A stretch of DNA of 64,000 bases from Acidiphilium acidophilum (lineage in GTDB: Bacteria > Pseudomonadota > Alphaproteobacteria > Acetobacterales > Acetobacteraceae), in the NCBI RefSeq assembly GCF_033842475.1, contig NZ_JAWXYB010000018.1, positions 1,967,501 to 2,031,500 on the forward strand, written 5' to 3'. The notes beneath the pieces are model-generated. The model worked only from the letters and a program-made list of their open reading frames with translations. It was not told where the DNA came from and ran no database searches. Position 1 is the stretch's first letter. Each line of letters starts with the position of its first letter. A program made the translations under genes and the position numbers. Positions 26,635-35,960 of this stretch are shown here, piece after piece.

Positions 26635-26720
26635 GCCCAGGTGGCGAAATGGTAGACGCGCAGGCTTCAGGTGCCTGTGGCCGCAAGGCTGTGGAAGTTC
26701 GAGTCTTCTCCTGGGCACCA
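26635..26720 (+). tRNA. tRNA-Leu (CAG)
   Basis: An 86-base tRNA with encoded CCA. The acceptor stem is GCCCAGG (26635-26641) with CCTGGGC (26710-26716). The anticodon arm CAGGC-TTCAGGT-GCCTG gives anticodon CAG. A long variable arm typical of leucine tRNAs follows, and the T arm contains GTTCGAGTC. It sits 40 bases upstream of the RNase D gene. Confidence 0.95.
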
Positions 26721-26760
26721 GATTTTTCCCCGACTTTTCCAACGACATTTTGGAACCAGC

Positions 26761-27417
26761 ATGAGCCAGACGCAGTTTGCCGCCGGTGCGACCATTCACA
26801 TCCATCGCCACGACCTGCCTGCCGGGATCGATTTCGGCGCGATGGTCGCGGTCGATACCGAAACGATGGGGCTCGATCCGCGCCGTGACCGGCTCTGCCT
26901 CGTCCAGCTTTCCGCCGGCGACGGTAGCGCCCACCTGGTTCAGATCATCCCGCCCGCCCTCGGCGGCCACGGTGCGGACTGCCCGAACCTCAAAGCCCTG
27001 CTCACCAACCCGGCCATTACCAAGATCTTTCACTTCGCCCGGTTCGATGTCGCGGCACTCTACAACGGGCTCGGGGTGATGACCGCGCCGGTGATCTGCA
27101 CCAAGATCGCCTCGAAACTGGTGCGCACCTATACGGATCGCCACGGGCTCAAGGATTTGTGCCGGGATCTGATCGGTATCGAAATCTCGAAGCAGCAGCA
27201 GACCAGCGATTGGGGCGCTCCCGACCTCAATGCCGAGCAATGCGCCTATGCGGCATCCGACGTGCTGCATCTGCACGCGCTCTGGGCGAAGCTCGAACCC
27301 CTGCTGATCCGCGAAAACCGGCGGGATATCGCTGCCGCCTGCTATGAATTCCTTCCCATGCGGGGCCGGCTCGACCTGCTCGGCTATGAGGACCCCGACC
27401 TGTTCGGCCATCGCTGA
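26761..27417 (+). CDS. rnd: Ribonuclease D-like 3'-5' exonuclease
   Basis: A 218-residue DEDDy exonuclease that trims 3' ends of structured RNAs such as tRNA precursors. The catalytic residues are visible: Asp32 and Glu34 in AVDTETMGLDP, Asp96 in FHFARFDV, and Tyr163 with Asp167 in YAASDVLHL. It lacks the C-terminal HRDC domains of E. coli RNase D, as is common for the short alphaproteobacterial form. The ATG at 26761 gives the normal N-terminus. It is followed by kdsD and the lpt genes, a conserved alphaproteobacterial neighbourhood. Confidence 0.9.
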   Translation: MSQTQFAAGATIHIHRHDLPAGIDFGAMVAVDTETMGLDPRRDRLCLVQLSAGDGSAHLVQIIPPALGGHGADCPNLKALLTNPAITKIFHFARFDVAALYNGLGVMTAPVICTKIASKLVRTYTDRHGLKDLCRDLIGIEISKQQQTSDWGAPDLNAEQCAYAASDVLHLHALWAKLEPLLIRENRRDIAAACYEFLPMRGRLDLLGYEDPDLFGHR

Positions 27418-27488
27418 ACCGGGCGTGATTACATTTGGTTGCGGCGAGTTGTGTTGACCCGACACGAACCATGGTTTCATAGAGGATC

Positions 27489-28514
27489 ATGAGTTTGAGC
27501 CAGACCCTGGATCATCCCGCAATCATGCCGTCCGTCGATCGGGATACGGTCGAATTTCGCGATCTTGCGGTGGCAAGGGATGTGCTCGGCACCGAAGCGG
27601 CGGCGCTGACCGCCCTCGCGGCGACGCTGGGTGCGACCTTCTCCACGGCGGTTGCGTTGTTCGATGGGGTCCGTGGCCGCGTCGTGGTGACCGGCATGGG
27701 GAAATCCGGCCATGTCGCGCGCAAGATCGCGGCGACGCTGGCCTCGACCGGCACCCCTGCCCTGTTCGTCCACCCGGCCGAAGCCAGCCATGGCGACCTC
27801 GGCATGATCGTCCCGGGCGATGTCATTCTCGCCTTGTCGAATTCGGGCGAAGCCGCCGAACTCGCGGATATCGTTGCCCACGCGCGTCGTTTCGCCCTGC
27901 CGCTGGTCGCGATCACCGCGCGGCGCGACAGCACACTGGCGCGCGCGGCGGATGTGGTGCTTCTGCTGCCGGATGCGCCGGAAGCGGGGCCGATCGGGCT
28001 TGCGCCCACCACCAGCACCACGATGCAGATGGCGCTGGGCGATTCGCTCGCGATCGCATTGCTGGCAAGGCGCGGCTTCACCGCCGCCGATTTCTCGACG
28101 TTCCATCCCGGCGGCAAGCTCGGAAACCGGCTCCGGCGGGTTCGCGACCTGATGCATACCGGCGAGGCGGTGCCGCTCGCCGGTCCCGACACGACGATGG
28201 ATCGGGCGATCCTGCTGATCACCGCCAAGCATTTCGGCTGCCTCGGGGTCGTCGCGCCGGACGACAGGTTGCTGGGCATCATCACCGATGGCGACATGCG
28301 GCGCGCCATGGGACCGGATTTGCTGACCCTGCCCGCAGGGGCGATCATGACGCGCACCCCCCGGGTGATCGGACCCGACGCGCTCGCCGAGGCTGCTTTG
28401 CACGACATGACCGCGCTCGAACCCAAGGTCATGTCGCTGTTCGTGGTCGATGCCGAAAATCGTGTGGTCGGCATCGTGCACATGCACGATCTGTTGCGCG
28501 CGGGCGTGGCGTGA
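27489..28514 (+). CDS. kdsD: D-arabinose-5-phosphate isomerase
   Basis: A 341-residue enzyme that converts ribulose 5-phosphate to arabinose 5-phosphate, the first step of Kdo synthesis for lipopolysaccharide. The N-terminal SIS sugar isomerase domain (about 50-185) has VTGMGKSGHVARK and the LALSNSGEAAEL sugar-phosphate motif. Two CBS domains follow (about 215-270 and 283-338). The ATG at 27489 has GAGG four bases upstream. The stop overlaps the lptC start by one base, so it heads a kdsD-lptC-lptA-lptB operon linking Kdo synthesis to LPS export. Confidence 0.93.
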   Translation: MSLSQTLDHPAIMPSVDRDTVEFRDLAVARDVLGTEAAALTALAATLGATFSTAVALFDGVRGRVVVTGMGKSGHVARKIAATLASTGTPALFVHPAEASHGDLGMIVPGDVILALSNSGEAAELADIVAHARRFALPLVAITARRDSTLARAADVVLLLPDAPEAGPIGLAPTTSTTMQMALGDSLAIALLARRGFTAADFSTFHPGGKLGNRLRRVRDLMHTGEAVPLAGPDTTMDRAILLITAKHFGCLGVVAPDDRLLGIITDGDMRRAMGPDLLTLPAGAIMTRTPRVIGPDALAEAALHDMTALEPKVMSLFVVDAENRVVGIVHMHDLLRAGVA

Positions 28515-29248
28515 TGAGCAAGCCGATCATGCCGGACCGGCCCGCCAAACCCGACAATGCCTCGTCGAACGGCCTGTCGGTCGATCATATCTTCACGACG
28601 CTCACCCGTACCCGCGACCAGCAGCGCGCTTTGCTGGGGCGGCATCGCCGGGCGGTGTCGATTTTCAAATTCGTCCTACCGGGCATGGCAGCCCTGTTGA
28701 TCACCGCGCTCGCGGTGTTTCCGAACCTGCGCGACGGCGCGAATATCGGACGGATTTCCTATAAAAAGACCACCATGGCCACCGGCACCCCGCTGTCGCG
28801 CATGAGCAGCGCGCAGTATCGGGGGGTCGACGCCCAGGGCGAAAAATTCACCATCACCGCCCATCAGGTGACCCAGATCAGTCAGGACAAGCTCAATCTG
28901 GTGGCCCCCGCGGGCGATCTGACCACGCGCTCCGGCAGTTGGATGATGCTGAACGCGCGGCATGGCCTGTATCACCAGACCAGCCAGTTGCTCGATCTTG
29001 ACGGCAAGGTGACACTCTACCGGGCCGACGGAACCGAATTGCGCACCAGTCGTGCGGCGATCGACATCAAGGGCGGGACGGCGAACGGCTCCGACCCGGT
29101 CAAGGCGTTCGGCCCGTTCGGCACGTTGCATGCCGATGATGGTTTCATCGCAACCGATCACGGCAAGAACATCCTGTTCAAGGGGCGTTCGCATGTCGTG
29201 CTGGATCAGGTGAGTATCCCCGCCGTAACACCGGGGCAGGGTTCGTGA
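28514..29248 (+). CDS. lptC: LPS export system protein LptC
   Basis: A 244-residue bitopic inner-membrane protein with a cytoplasmic N-terminus of about 48 residues, one membrane helix (IFKFVLPGMAALLITALAVF), and a periplasmic LptC jellyroll domain (SSAQYRGVDAQGEKFTITA onward). LptC takes LPS from the LptBFG transporter and passes it to LptA. The N-terminal cytoplasmic part is longer than in E. coli, as usual for alphaproteobacteria. The start overlaps kdsD and the end overlaps lptA by four bases. Confidence 0.88.
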   Translation: MSKPIMPDRPAKPDNASSNGLSVDHIFTTLTRTRDQQRALLGRHRRAVSIFKFVLPGMAALLITALAVFPNLRDGANIGRISYKKTTMATGTPLSRMSSAQYRGVDAQGEKFTITAHQVTQISQDKLNLVAPAGDLTTRSGSWMMLNARHGLYHQTSQLLDLDGKVTLYRADGTELRTSRAAIDIKGGTANGSDPVKAFGPFGTLHADDGFIATDHGKNILFKGRSHVVLDQVSIPAVTPGQGS

Positions 29249-30210
29249 AACGCCTCGTTCTCGCCTGTTGCGCGGTGATGGGCAGCCCGTTCATCGCTCA
29301 CGCCCAGTCGCTCGGCTTCGGCGGTGGCTCCGGTGCAACGCCGGTGCCGATCAACATCACTTCGAGCAACGGCATTGCCTGGAACCAGACCGCGCGCACC
29401 GTGACCGCCATGGGCGATGCGAAGGCCGTCCGTGGCAAGGTGACCGTGACCTCGGATCAACTGGTGGCCCACTATCATCCCAAGCCCGGCACCGCCGTCG
29501 CGCCAAAAGATGGGGCGCCAAAAGACGGGGTGCCGAAAGATGGGGCGCCGAAAGATGGGGCGTTGGGGGGACTTGATTCGGGATCGTCGGAGATCACCCA
29601 GCTCGATGCGATCGGTCATGTCCATATCTTTACCGCGACCGATCAGGCGTTTGGCGACCTTGCGGTATTTCACATGGCCCGGCACGAGTTGGTCCTGACC
29701 GGCCAGCACCTCAAGCTGATCACACCGAAAGACGTGGTCACCGCCAAGGATGCGATCCAGTACTGGTCGGAGGAGCACAAGGCGGTTGCGATCGGCGATG
29801 CGCTGATCGTGACCGACGACCATCGTTCGATCGCCGCCGATACTCTGACCGGCTATTTCGTGGCTTCAGGAGTCACACCGCCCGGGGCCTCGTCGGCCAC
29901 CCCTGACGATCAGGCGAGCAAGCTGCGCAAGGTCGTCGCCGTCGGGCATGTGGTGGTGCGCACCGCGACCGATATCGCGACCGGGGATCGCGGGGTTTAT
30001 CGCCCCGCCACCGGGATCGCGATCCTGACCGGCGATGTCCACATCACGCGGGGGCCGAACGAGCTTTCGGGGCAGAAGGGACAGGTCAATATGAAAACCG
30101 GTATTGCGACGTTGATGGCGGCACCGGGCCATCGGGTCGAGGGGCTCATCCTGCCCGATTCGGCACCCGCCGCCAAATCGCCGCATTCCCCGGCAAAACC
30201 GGCATCATGA
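29245..30210 (+). CDS. lptA: LPS transport periplasmic protein LptA
   Basis: A 321-residue exported protein with a Sec signal (MKRLVLACCAVMGSPFIAHA) and two stretches of OstA-like beta-jellyroll: residues 30-80 containing VTSDQLVAHY, and 110-290 with repeated AxGDxxxxT-type strands. LptA forms the periplasmic bridge that carries LPS from LptC to LptD. An in-frame insertion of four copies of APKDG (about residues 86-105) interrupts the first jellyroll region and is encoded by a 15-bp tandem repeat. It is much longer than E. coli LptA (185 residues). It starts with GTG at 29245 overlapping lptC and ends overlapping lptB. Confidence 0.85.
   Translation: MKRLVLACCAVMGSPFIAHAQSLGFGGGSGATPVPINITSSNGIAWNQTARTVTAMGDAKAVRGKVTVTSDQLVAHYHPKPGTAVAPKDGAPKDGVPKDGAPKDGALGGLDSGSSEITQLDAIGHVHIFTATDQAFGDLAVFHMARHELVLTGQHLKLITPKDVVTAKDAIQYWSEEHKAVAIGDALIVTDDHRSIAADTLTGYFVASGVTPPGASSATPDDQASKLRKVVAVGHVVVRTATDIATGDRGVYRPATGIAILTGDVHITRGPNELSGQKGQVNMKTGIATLMAAPGHRVEGLILPDSAPAAKSPHSPAKPAS
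29500..29559 (+). repeat. Four-copy 15-bp tandem repeat inside lptA
   Basis: Units at 29500, 29515, 29530 and 29545 read G(C/T)GCC(A/G)AAAGA(T/C)GGG, encoding A/V-P-K-D-G. A partial fifth unit follows. Copies differ at a few bases. The unit is a multiple of three, so copy-number change would keep the frame. Confidence 0.85.
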
Positions 30211-30998
30211 AAGAGCAACTGCGCGTCATCGAGGGCGGCTATCAGGATAGCCGCCGGATTGCGAAACCCGGCCTCGACGGCGGGCTGGTCGCGACCGGCC
30301 TCGGCAAGAGTTTCCGCAAGCGCCCGGTGGTTCGCAACGTTTCGGTCAGTCTGCGGCGCGGCGAGGTTGTCGGCCTGCTCGGGCCCAACGGGGCGGGCAA
30401 AACCACGACCTTCTATATGATCGTCGGCCTGATCCAGCCGGATACCGGCTCGATCGTGCTGGACGGCGCGGATATTTCGACCCTGCCGATGTATCGCCGC
30501 GCCCGCCTCGGCATCGGGTACCTGCCGCAGGAAGCCAGTGTGTTTCGCGGCCTCACCGTCGAGCAGAACATCATGGCGGCGCTCGAAGTGGTCGAGGATG
30601 ACCGTGATCGGCGCGATGCGATGCTCACGGCCCTGCTGGCGGAGTTCAGCATCCTCCATCTGCGCCGCGCCCCTGCCCTTGCATTGTCGGGCGGGGAGCG
30701 CCGCCGCGTCGAAATCGCCCGGGCGCTCGCCACCGGACCGAGCTACATCCTGCTCGACGAACCGCTCGCCGGGATCGACCCCATCGCCGTCGGCGAGATC
30801 CGCGACATGGTCGCTCAACTCAAGGATCGCGGCCTCGGCGTGGTGATCACCGATCATAACGTCCGCGAAACCCTCGAAGTCATCGACCGCGCCTATATTC
30901 TGCATGACGGCCAGGTGCTGATGGAAGGCCTGCCGGAGGAAGTCGTGGCGCATCCCGATGTGCGGCGGGTCTATCTAGGGGACAAGTTCATTCTTTGA
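30207..30998 (+). CDS. lptB: LPS export ABC transporter ATP-binding protein LptB
   Basis: A 263-residue ATPase that powers LPS extraction by LptFG. The Walker A is LLGPNGAGKTTTF (about 60-72), the signature is LSGGERRRVEIARAL (about 161), and Walker B is ILLDEPLAGIDP (about 181-192). The H-loop is VITDHNVRET. The N-terminus has about 27 extra residues before the ATPase core. The ATG overlaps the lptA stop (ATGA). In many alphaproteobacteria rpoN and hpf follow lptB. Here an intrinsic terminator and rplY follow instead. Confidence 0.95.
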   Translation: MKEQLRVIEGGYQDSRRIAKPGLDGGLVATGLGKSFRKRPVVRNVSVSLRRGEVVGLLGPNGAGKTTTFYMIVGLIQPDTGSIVLDGADISTLPMYRRARLGIGYLPQEASVFRGLTVEQNIMAALEVVEDDRDRRDAMLTALLAEFSILHLRRAPALALSGGERRRVEIARALATGPSYILLDEPLAGIDPIAVGEIRDMVAQLKDRGLGVVITDHNVRETLEVIDRAYILHDGQVLMEGLPEEVVAHPDVRRVYLGDKFIL

Positions 30999-31056
30999 CG
31001 CGTTGCCCCTCGGGGCGTTCTTGCCAGGGGCGGACCTATCGGCTACCTGATAGCGC

Positions 31057-31086
31057 GACCGGCACCCCTGGAGGCCGGTTTTTTGT
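31057..31086 (+). terminator. Intrinsic terminator after lptB, before rplY
   Basis: ACCGGC (31058-31063) pairs with GCCGGT (31074-31079) and a run of T follows (TTTTTTG). It ends the kdsD-lptCAB operon. Because it lies only about 20 bases before the rplY start, it could also work as an attenuator in an rplY leader. Confidence 0.7.
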
Positions 31087-31105
31087 GTTTTCATAGGAGC
31101 GAATA

Positions 31106-31801
31106 ATGGCCAATTTCGAGACCATCACGGCCGAGGATCGCGCGCGGGCCGGCAAGGGGGTGGCGCGGGCGACACGGCGAGCCGGCATGGTGCCGGGCGT
31201 TATCTACGGCGCGAAGCAGGACCCCACCCTGATCGCGATCGACCCGCGCGTGGTGATGCGCGAACTCAAGCGTGGCGGCTGGCGCTCGCGCCTGTACGAA
31301 ATCGAGACCGCGAGCGGCAAGACCCGTGCCCTGATGCGCGACGTGCAGTTCCACCCGGTATCCGACCAACCCGAGCACATCGATTTCCAGCGGCTCGCCA
31401 CCGGCGAGCAGGTGCGCGTCGCGGTTGCGGTGAACTTCATCAACGAAGCGATCTCGGTCGGGATGAAGCGCGGCGGCGTGTTGAACGTGGTGCGCCATTC
31501 CGTCGAAGTCTGGTGCGATCCGGATACCATTCCCGATCATTTCGAGGCGGATCTCGGCCCGCTCGACATCAACGACAATATCCGCTGGCATGATCTGAAG
31601 GGCACCGAGAAGACCCGCCCGACCATCATCGACCGCGATTTCGTGGTGGCGACCGTGGCCGCCCCGACCGTGATCGCCGAAGCCGCGCCGGAACCGGGTG
31701 CTGCGCCAGCCGCCGCCCCCGCCAAGGGTGGCAAGGGTGGTCCGGCCAAGGCCGCAGCGCCTGCCGCCAAGGCACCCGCCAAGCCCGCCGCCAAGAAGTA
31801 A
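31106..31801 (+). CDS. rplY: 50S ribosomal protein L25 (Ctc type)
   Basis: A 231-residue long-form bL25. The N-terminal 5S rRNA-binding domain (about 1-95) includes [20 protein letters not shown] and the IYGAK motif, and the C-terminal Ctc beta domain extends to about 190. A low-complexity Ala/Pro/Gly/Lys tail (about 195-231) follows, common in alphaproteobacterial L25. The start has AGGAG seven bases upstream. The next gene, pth, begins six bases after the stop, a widespread L25-Pth pairing. Confidence 0.93.
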   Translation: MANFETITAEDRARAGKGVARATRRAGMVPGVIYGAKQDPTLIAIDPRVVMRELKRGGWRSRLYEIETASGKTRALMRDVQFHPVSDQPEHIDFQRLATGEQVRVAVAVNFINEAISVGMKRGGVLNVVRHSVEVWCDPDTIPDHFEADLGPLDINDNIRWHDLKGTEKTRPTIIDRDFVVATVAAPTVIAEAAPEPGAAPAAAPAKGGKGGPAKAAAPAAKAPAKPAAKK

Positions 31802-31807
31802 ACCGTC

Positions 31808-32386
31808 GTGAAGCTGTGGGTCGGCCTCGGCAATCCCGAACCGGGAATGGCGCGGCACCGGCACAATATCGGCTTCATGGCGATCGACATCATCGCCGAC
31901 CGCCATGGGTTCAGCCCCTGGCGGCGGCGGTTTTCGGGTCTGGTGGCGGAAGGGACGATCGGCGGCGAAAAGATCATCGCGCTCAAACCGCTGACCTACA
32001 TGAACGAATCCGGCCAGTCGGTTCAGCCCGCCGCTGCCTTCTACAAGCTCGCGCCCGACGCGATCACGGCGTTCCACGACGAACTCGACCTCACGCCCGG
32101 TAAAATCCGGGTCAAACGCGGCGGCGGTGCCGCTGGGCATAACGGGCTGCGCAGCATCGATCGGCACCTTGGCGTGCCGGACTACTGGCGGGTCCGCCTC
32201 GGCATCGGTCATCCGGGTGACAAGGCCCGCGTCCATGGCTGGGTGCTCGGCAATTTTGCCAAGGGCGACGAGGAGTGGCTGATCCCGACCCTCGAGTCGG
32301 TATCGGATGCCGCGCCGCTGCTGGCGCAGGGCAAGGCCGAAGAGTTCATGACCAAAGTGGCACTGGAGACAAAAGGGGTAGGGTAA
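31808..32386 (+). CDS. pth: Peptidyl-tRNA hydrolase
   Basis: A 192-residue enzyme that releases peptides from prematurely dissociated peptidyl-tRNA. The active-site residues are in [19 protein letters not shown] (Asn9 and His19). The Asp is in FHDELDL near 97, and the conserved [13 protein letters not shown] motif is near 110-122. It starts with GTG at 31808 and is coupled to rplY. Palindromic repeat copy E begins two bases after its stop codon. Confidence 0.95.
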   Translation: MKLWVGLGNPEPGMARHRHNIGFMAIDIIADRHGFSPWRRRFSGLVAEGTIGGEKIIALKPLTYMNESGQSVQPAAAFYKLAPDAITAFHDELDLTPGKIRVKRGGGAAGHNGLRSIDRHLGVPDYWRVRLGIGHPGDKARVHGWVLGNFAKGDEEWLIPTLESVSDAAPLLAQGKAEEFMTKVALETKGVG

Positions 32387-32387
32387 G

Positions 32388-32442
32388 GGTTCTTTTTTGT
32401 AAAAAAGAACCAAAAAACTTATGTGACTCTGGTGCGTTGCCC
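32388..32442 (+). repeat. Palindromic intergenic repeat, copy E
   Basis: GGTTCTTTTTT (32388-32398) pairs perfectly with AAAAAAGAACC (32401-32411). The flank AAAAAACTTATGTGACTCTGG and GCC is shared with the family. It directly follows pth. Confidence 0.8.
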
Positions 32443-32473
32443 TTGTTGGGGCCGTGCCTCAGGACCGGGAAAT

Positions 32474-32507
32474 AAAAATTTTTTGCTTCTTTTTTATAAA
32501 AAAGAAG
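32474..32507 (-). repeat. Palindromic intergenic repeat, copy F
   Basis: CTTCTTTTTT (32486-32495) pairs with AAAAAAGAAG (32498-32507). On the minus strand the flank is CAAAAAATTTTTA. It faces copy E across about 30-60 bases, giving a second opposed pair like C and D. It lies just upstream of ychF. Confidence 0.8.
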
Positions 32508-32539
32508 TCTTCTTCACTCAACTGACCTTAGGCATAAAA

Positions 32540-33634
32540 ATGGGCTTCAACTGCGGCATCGTCGGCCTCCCCAATGTCGGCAAATCCACCCTGTTCAACG
32601 CCCTCACCGCCACCGTCGCGGCGCAGGCGGCGAATTATCCGTTCTGCACGATCGAGCCGAATATCGGCCGCGTCGCCGTGCCCGATCCCCGGCTCGAAGC
32701 CCTGGCGAAAATCGGCAAATCGGTGAAAATCGTGCCGACCAGCCTCGAATTCGTTGATATCGCGGGCCTCGTGCGCGGCGCCGCCAAGGGCGAGGGCCTC
32801 GGCAACCAGTTTCTCGCCAATATCCGTGAGGTCGACGCGATCGTTCACGTGCTGCGCTGCTTCGTCGATGACGATGTCACCCATGTCGAGGGCAGTATCG
32901 ACCCGCTGCGCGATGCCGAGACGGTCGAGACCGAACTGATGCTCGCCGATCTCGACTCCCTGCTCAAGCGGGTTCCCAACCTGCAGAAAAAGGCCCGGGG
33001 CAACGACCGTATCGCCGCCGCCGAACTGGCGTTGGTCGAACCCATCCTCGCGGCGCTCGAAGCGGGAAAACCGGCCCGCACCGCGATCCCCAAGGGCGAG
33101 GAGGAGGCGGTGAAACGGCTCAACCTGCTCACAGCCAAGCCGGTCCTGTTCGTCTGCAATGTCGAGGAAGCCTCGGCCGCCGCCGGCAATGCGCAGTCGG
33201 CCCGCGTCGCCGCGATGGCCGCCGCCCAGGGGGCGAAATCCGTCGTGGTCTCCGCCGCGATCGAGGCGGAGGTGGCGCAATTGCCGCCTGACGAGCGCGC
33301 CGAATTCCTCGACGGCCTCGGCCTTGCCGATTCCGGGCTCGATCGGGTGATCCGCGCGGGTTACGATCTGCTCGGCCTGATCACCTATTTCACGGTCGGT
33401 CCCAAGGAAACCCGGGCCTGGACCATCACGCGCGGCACGACCGCACCCGCCGCCGCCGGAGTGATCCACGGCGATTTCGAACGCGGCTTCATCGCCTGCG
33501 AGACCATCGCCTACGATGATTATATCGCCAATGGCGGGGAATCCGGCGCGCGCGAACTCGGCAAGCTCCGCATCGAGGGGCGCAATTACGTCGTGCAGGA
33601 TGGCGACGTGCTGCTGTTCCGCTTCAACGTCTGA
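32540..33634 (+). CDS. ychF: Redox-regulated ATPase YchF
   Basis: A 364-residue Obg-family P-loop protein that prefers ATP and associates with the ribosome. The P-loop is GLPNVGKST (9-17), and the switch region is [20 protein letters not shown]. The nucleotide-specificity site reads NVEE in place of NKxD, as expected for YchF. The C-terminal TGS domain ends with [15 protein letters not shown]. Length is exactly typical. The ATG at 32540 is required by the family N-terminus [12 protein letters not shown]. It follows the E/F repeat pair. Confidence 0.96.
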   Translation: MGFNCGIVGLPNVGKSTLFNALTATVAAQAANYPFCTIEPNIGRVAVPDPRLEALAKIGKSVKIVPTSLEFVDIAGLVRGAAKGEGLGNQFLANIREVDAIVHVLRCFVDDDVTHVEGSIDPLRDAETVETELMLADLDSLLKRVPNLQKKARGNDRIAAAELALVEPILAALEAGKPARTAIPKGEEEAVKRLNLLTAKPVLFVCNVEEASAAAGNAQSARVAAMAAAQGAKSVVVSAAIEAEVAQLPPDERAEFLDGLGLADSGLDRVIRAGYDLLGLITYFTVGPKETRAWTITRGTTAPAAAGVIHGDFERGFIACETIAYDDYIANGGESGARELGKLRIEGRNYVVQDGDVLLFRFNV

Positions 33635-33643
33635 GCCGGGCGC

Positions 33644-35794
33644 ATGACCGCGACGCGCGTTGCGGTATTGCTGCCCTATCCGTTCGACCGCGCGTTTGAC
33701 TATGCGCTGCCGGACGGCATGAATGTCGCGCCGGGCCAAATCGTCACCGTGCCGCTCGGCAAGCGCATGGTGCCGGGCGTGGTGTGGGATGCGCCCGCTG
33801 ATTCAAGCGTGCCGGACCATCGGCTGAAACCGGTCGCGGCGGTTCTCGAAACCCCGGCATTTCCCGACACCCTGCGCCAGTTCATCGACTGGGTGGCGAA
33901 TTACACCATGGCCCCGCGCGGCGAGGTTCTGGCCCTGGGCCTGAAAGCCAATCTGCTCGATCCCCCACCCGACCGTTACGGCTGGGTCGCCGGGGCGGCG
34001 ACGCCGACCACGAAACGGCGCGAAGCGGTGCTCGCGGCCCTCGCTGCCCTCGACCGTCCGGACACCGCGGCGCTGGCCGCGGCTGCGGCGGTCTCGCCCG
34101 GGATCATTCGCGCCATGGCCGATGCCGGTCTGCTGCGCCCCGCCCGCCGCGATCAGGGTGCTGCCAAACTCGACCCCGATGCGGCCCCGCCGATCCTGTC
34201 ACCCGATCAGACCGGCGCGGCCGACGCACTCCGCACCAGCATCGCCGCCGCGACGTTCAGCGTTACCTTGCTCGAAGGCGTTACCGGATCGGGCAAGACC
34301 GAAATTTACTGCGAAGCCATAGCGCAATGCCTGCGGCAGAACCGTCAGGCGCTGGTTTTGCTGCCGGAAATCGCGCTGTCGGCCCAGTTCACCGCCCGCC
34401 TCGCCGCACGGTTTGGTGCGGCCCCGACGCTGTGGCACTCCGCCCTGTCACCCACCGCGCGCCGCGCCAACTGGCACGCGATTGCAACCGGCACGGCGCA
34501 GCTCGTGCTCGGCGCTCGCTCCGCGCTGTTCCTGCCCTTCACCGATCTCGGTGCCATCATCGTCGATGAAGAGCATGAAGCCGCCTACAAGCAGGAGGAC
34601 GGCGTGATCTACCATGCGCGTGACATGGCGGTGGTCCGCGCGCGTCTGTCGGGCGCCGGCTGCATTCTGGCATCCGCCACACCCAGCCTGGAATCGAGCA
34701 TCAACGCCGAGGCGGGCCGTTACCGTCATATCACCCTCACCGCCCGGCATGGCGGCGCTGCGATGCCCCGGATCGAAACGCTCGATCTGCGCGCCACACC
34801 GCCCGAGCGCGGCAAATTTCTGGCCCCGCCGCTGATTGAGGCCCTCGCCGCCAATCTGGCGGGCGGCGGCCAGTCCATGCTGTTTCTCAACCGGCGTGGC
34901 TATGCGCCGCTGACCTTGTGCCGCGCCTGCGGCCACCGGCTGAACTGCCCCAACTGCACCGCCTGGCTGGTCGAACACCGCGCCCATACCAGCCTGCTCT
35001 GCCACCATTGCGGGCATACCGAACGCCAGCCGACGCTCTGCCCGTCCTGCAGTGCCGAACACAGCTTCGTGCCGATCGGTCCCGGCGTGGAGCGCATCGC
35101 CGAGGAGGTTGCGGACTTGTTCCCTGCTGCCCGCCGCATCGTCATGGCGAGCGATGTCATGACCACACCCGATCAGGCCGCCGCCGCGATCCGCGCCATC
35201 GTCGCGCATGAGATCGACATCATCATCGGCACCCAGATGATCGCGAAAGCCTGGCATTTCCCGGATCTTACCCTGGTCGGTGTGGTCGATGCCGATCTGG
35301 GGCTGGGCGGGGGGGATCTGCGGGCCGGCGAACGCAGCGCGCAACTGCTCCATCAGGTGGCCGGGCGCGCCGGTCGCGCCGCCCTGCCCGGCCGTGTGCT
35401 GCTACAGAGCTACACGCCGGATCATCCGGTGATGCGTGCGCTGTGCTCGGGCGATCTGGCATCATTCCGCACGGCGGAAGCCGCTCTGCGCGAGCCGGGC
35501 CACTGGCCTCCGTTCGGGCGCCTCGCGGCGCTCATCGTGAGTGCCGACCTGCACGACGTTGCCGATCAGGCCGCCAATGCGCTCGCCCGCACCGCGCCGC
35601 GATCCGATGTCATCGTGCTCGGTCCCGCGCCGGCACCCTTTGCCATGCTGCGCGGGCGGCATCGGCGTCGCCTGCTGCTGCGTGCGCCGCGCGGCATTGC
35701 GCTGCAACCGGTCATCCGCGACTGGCTCGTCAGGGCCGATGTGCCAGGTGCCGCGCGGATCGATATCGACATCGATCCCATCTCATTCTTGTGA
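33644..35794 (+). CDS. priA: Primosomal protein N' (replication restart helicase)
   Basis: A 716-residue superfamily 2 helicase that reloads the replisome at stalled forks. It has an N-terminal DNA-binding domain (1-100), a Walker A GVTGSGKTE near residue 212, and DEEH (Walker B) near 307. The zinc-binding region contains CRAC, CPNC, CHHC and CPSC pairs near 425-470. The helicase C-terminal motifs include GTQMIAKAWHFP and VAGRAGRA. In E. coli the segment reads GTQMLAKGHHFP, and here it is AKAWHFP. It starts nine bases after ychF, probably in one transcript. Confidence 0.95.
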   Translation: MTATRVAVLLPYPFDRAFDYALPDGMNVAPGQIVTVPLGKRMVPGVVWDAPADSSVPDHRLKPVAAVLETPAFPDTLRQFIDWVANYTMAPRGEVLALGLKANLLDPPPDRYGWVAGAATPTTKRREAVLAALAALDRPDTAALAAAAAVSPGIIRAMADAGLLRPARRDQGAAKLDPDAAPPILSPDQTGAADALRTSIAAATFSVTLLEGVTGSGKTEIYCEAIAQCLRQNRQALVLLPEIALSAQFTARLAARFGAAPTLWHSALSPTARRANWHAIATGTAQLVLGARSALFLPFTDLGAIIVDEEHEAAYKQEDGVIYHARDMAVVRARLSGAGCILASATPSLESSINAEAGRYRHITLTARHGGAAMPRIETLDLRATPPERGKFLAPPLIEALAANLAGGGQSMLFLNRRGYAPLTLCRACGHRLNCPNCTAWLVEHRAHTSLLCHHCGHTERQPTLCPSCSAEHSFVPIGPGVERIAEEVADLFPAARRIVMASDVMTTPDQAAAAIRAIVAHEIDIIIGTQMIAKAWHFPDLTLVGVVDADLGLGGGDLRAGERSAQLLHQVAGRAGRAALPGRVLLQSYTPDHPVMRALCSGDLASFRTAEAALREPGHWPPFGRLAALIVSADLHDVADQAANALARTAPRSDVIVLGPAPAPFAMLRGRHRRRLLLRAPRGIALQPVIRDWLVRADVPGAARIDIDIDPISFL

Positions 35795-35960
35795 TTGCAT
35801 ATGTTGCGTGCGCGGGGGGGGTATGCTAGTCGCGGCTGGTCACTCGAAGGAGTGAACGGACGCTTATGCCCGAACCATCGCTTTTTCGACGAAAGCGAGG
35901 ATGCGGCCAGCGGTTTCCGGGGTTGAAACGTCATAATGAACCGAGAGCAGGGTCCAACTG

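Noticed and set aside
35795-35960. A small protein starting at 35866 before atpH
   Set aside because: The frame runs into atpH in another frame, has poor composition and no family resemblance. The stretch is better seen as the atp operon leader.
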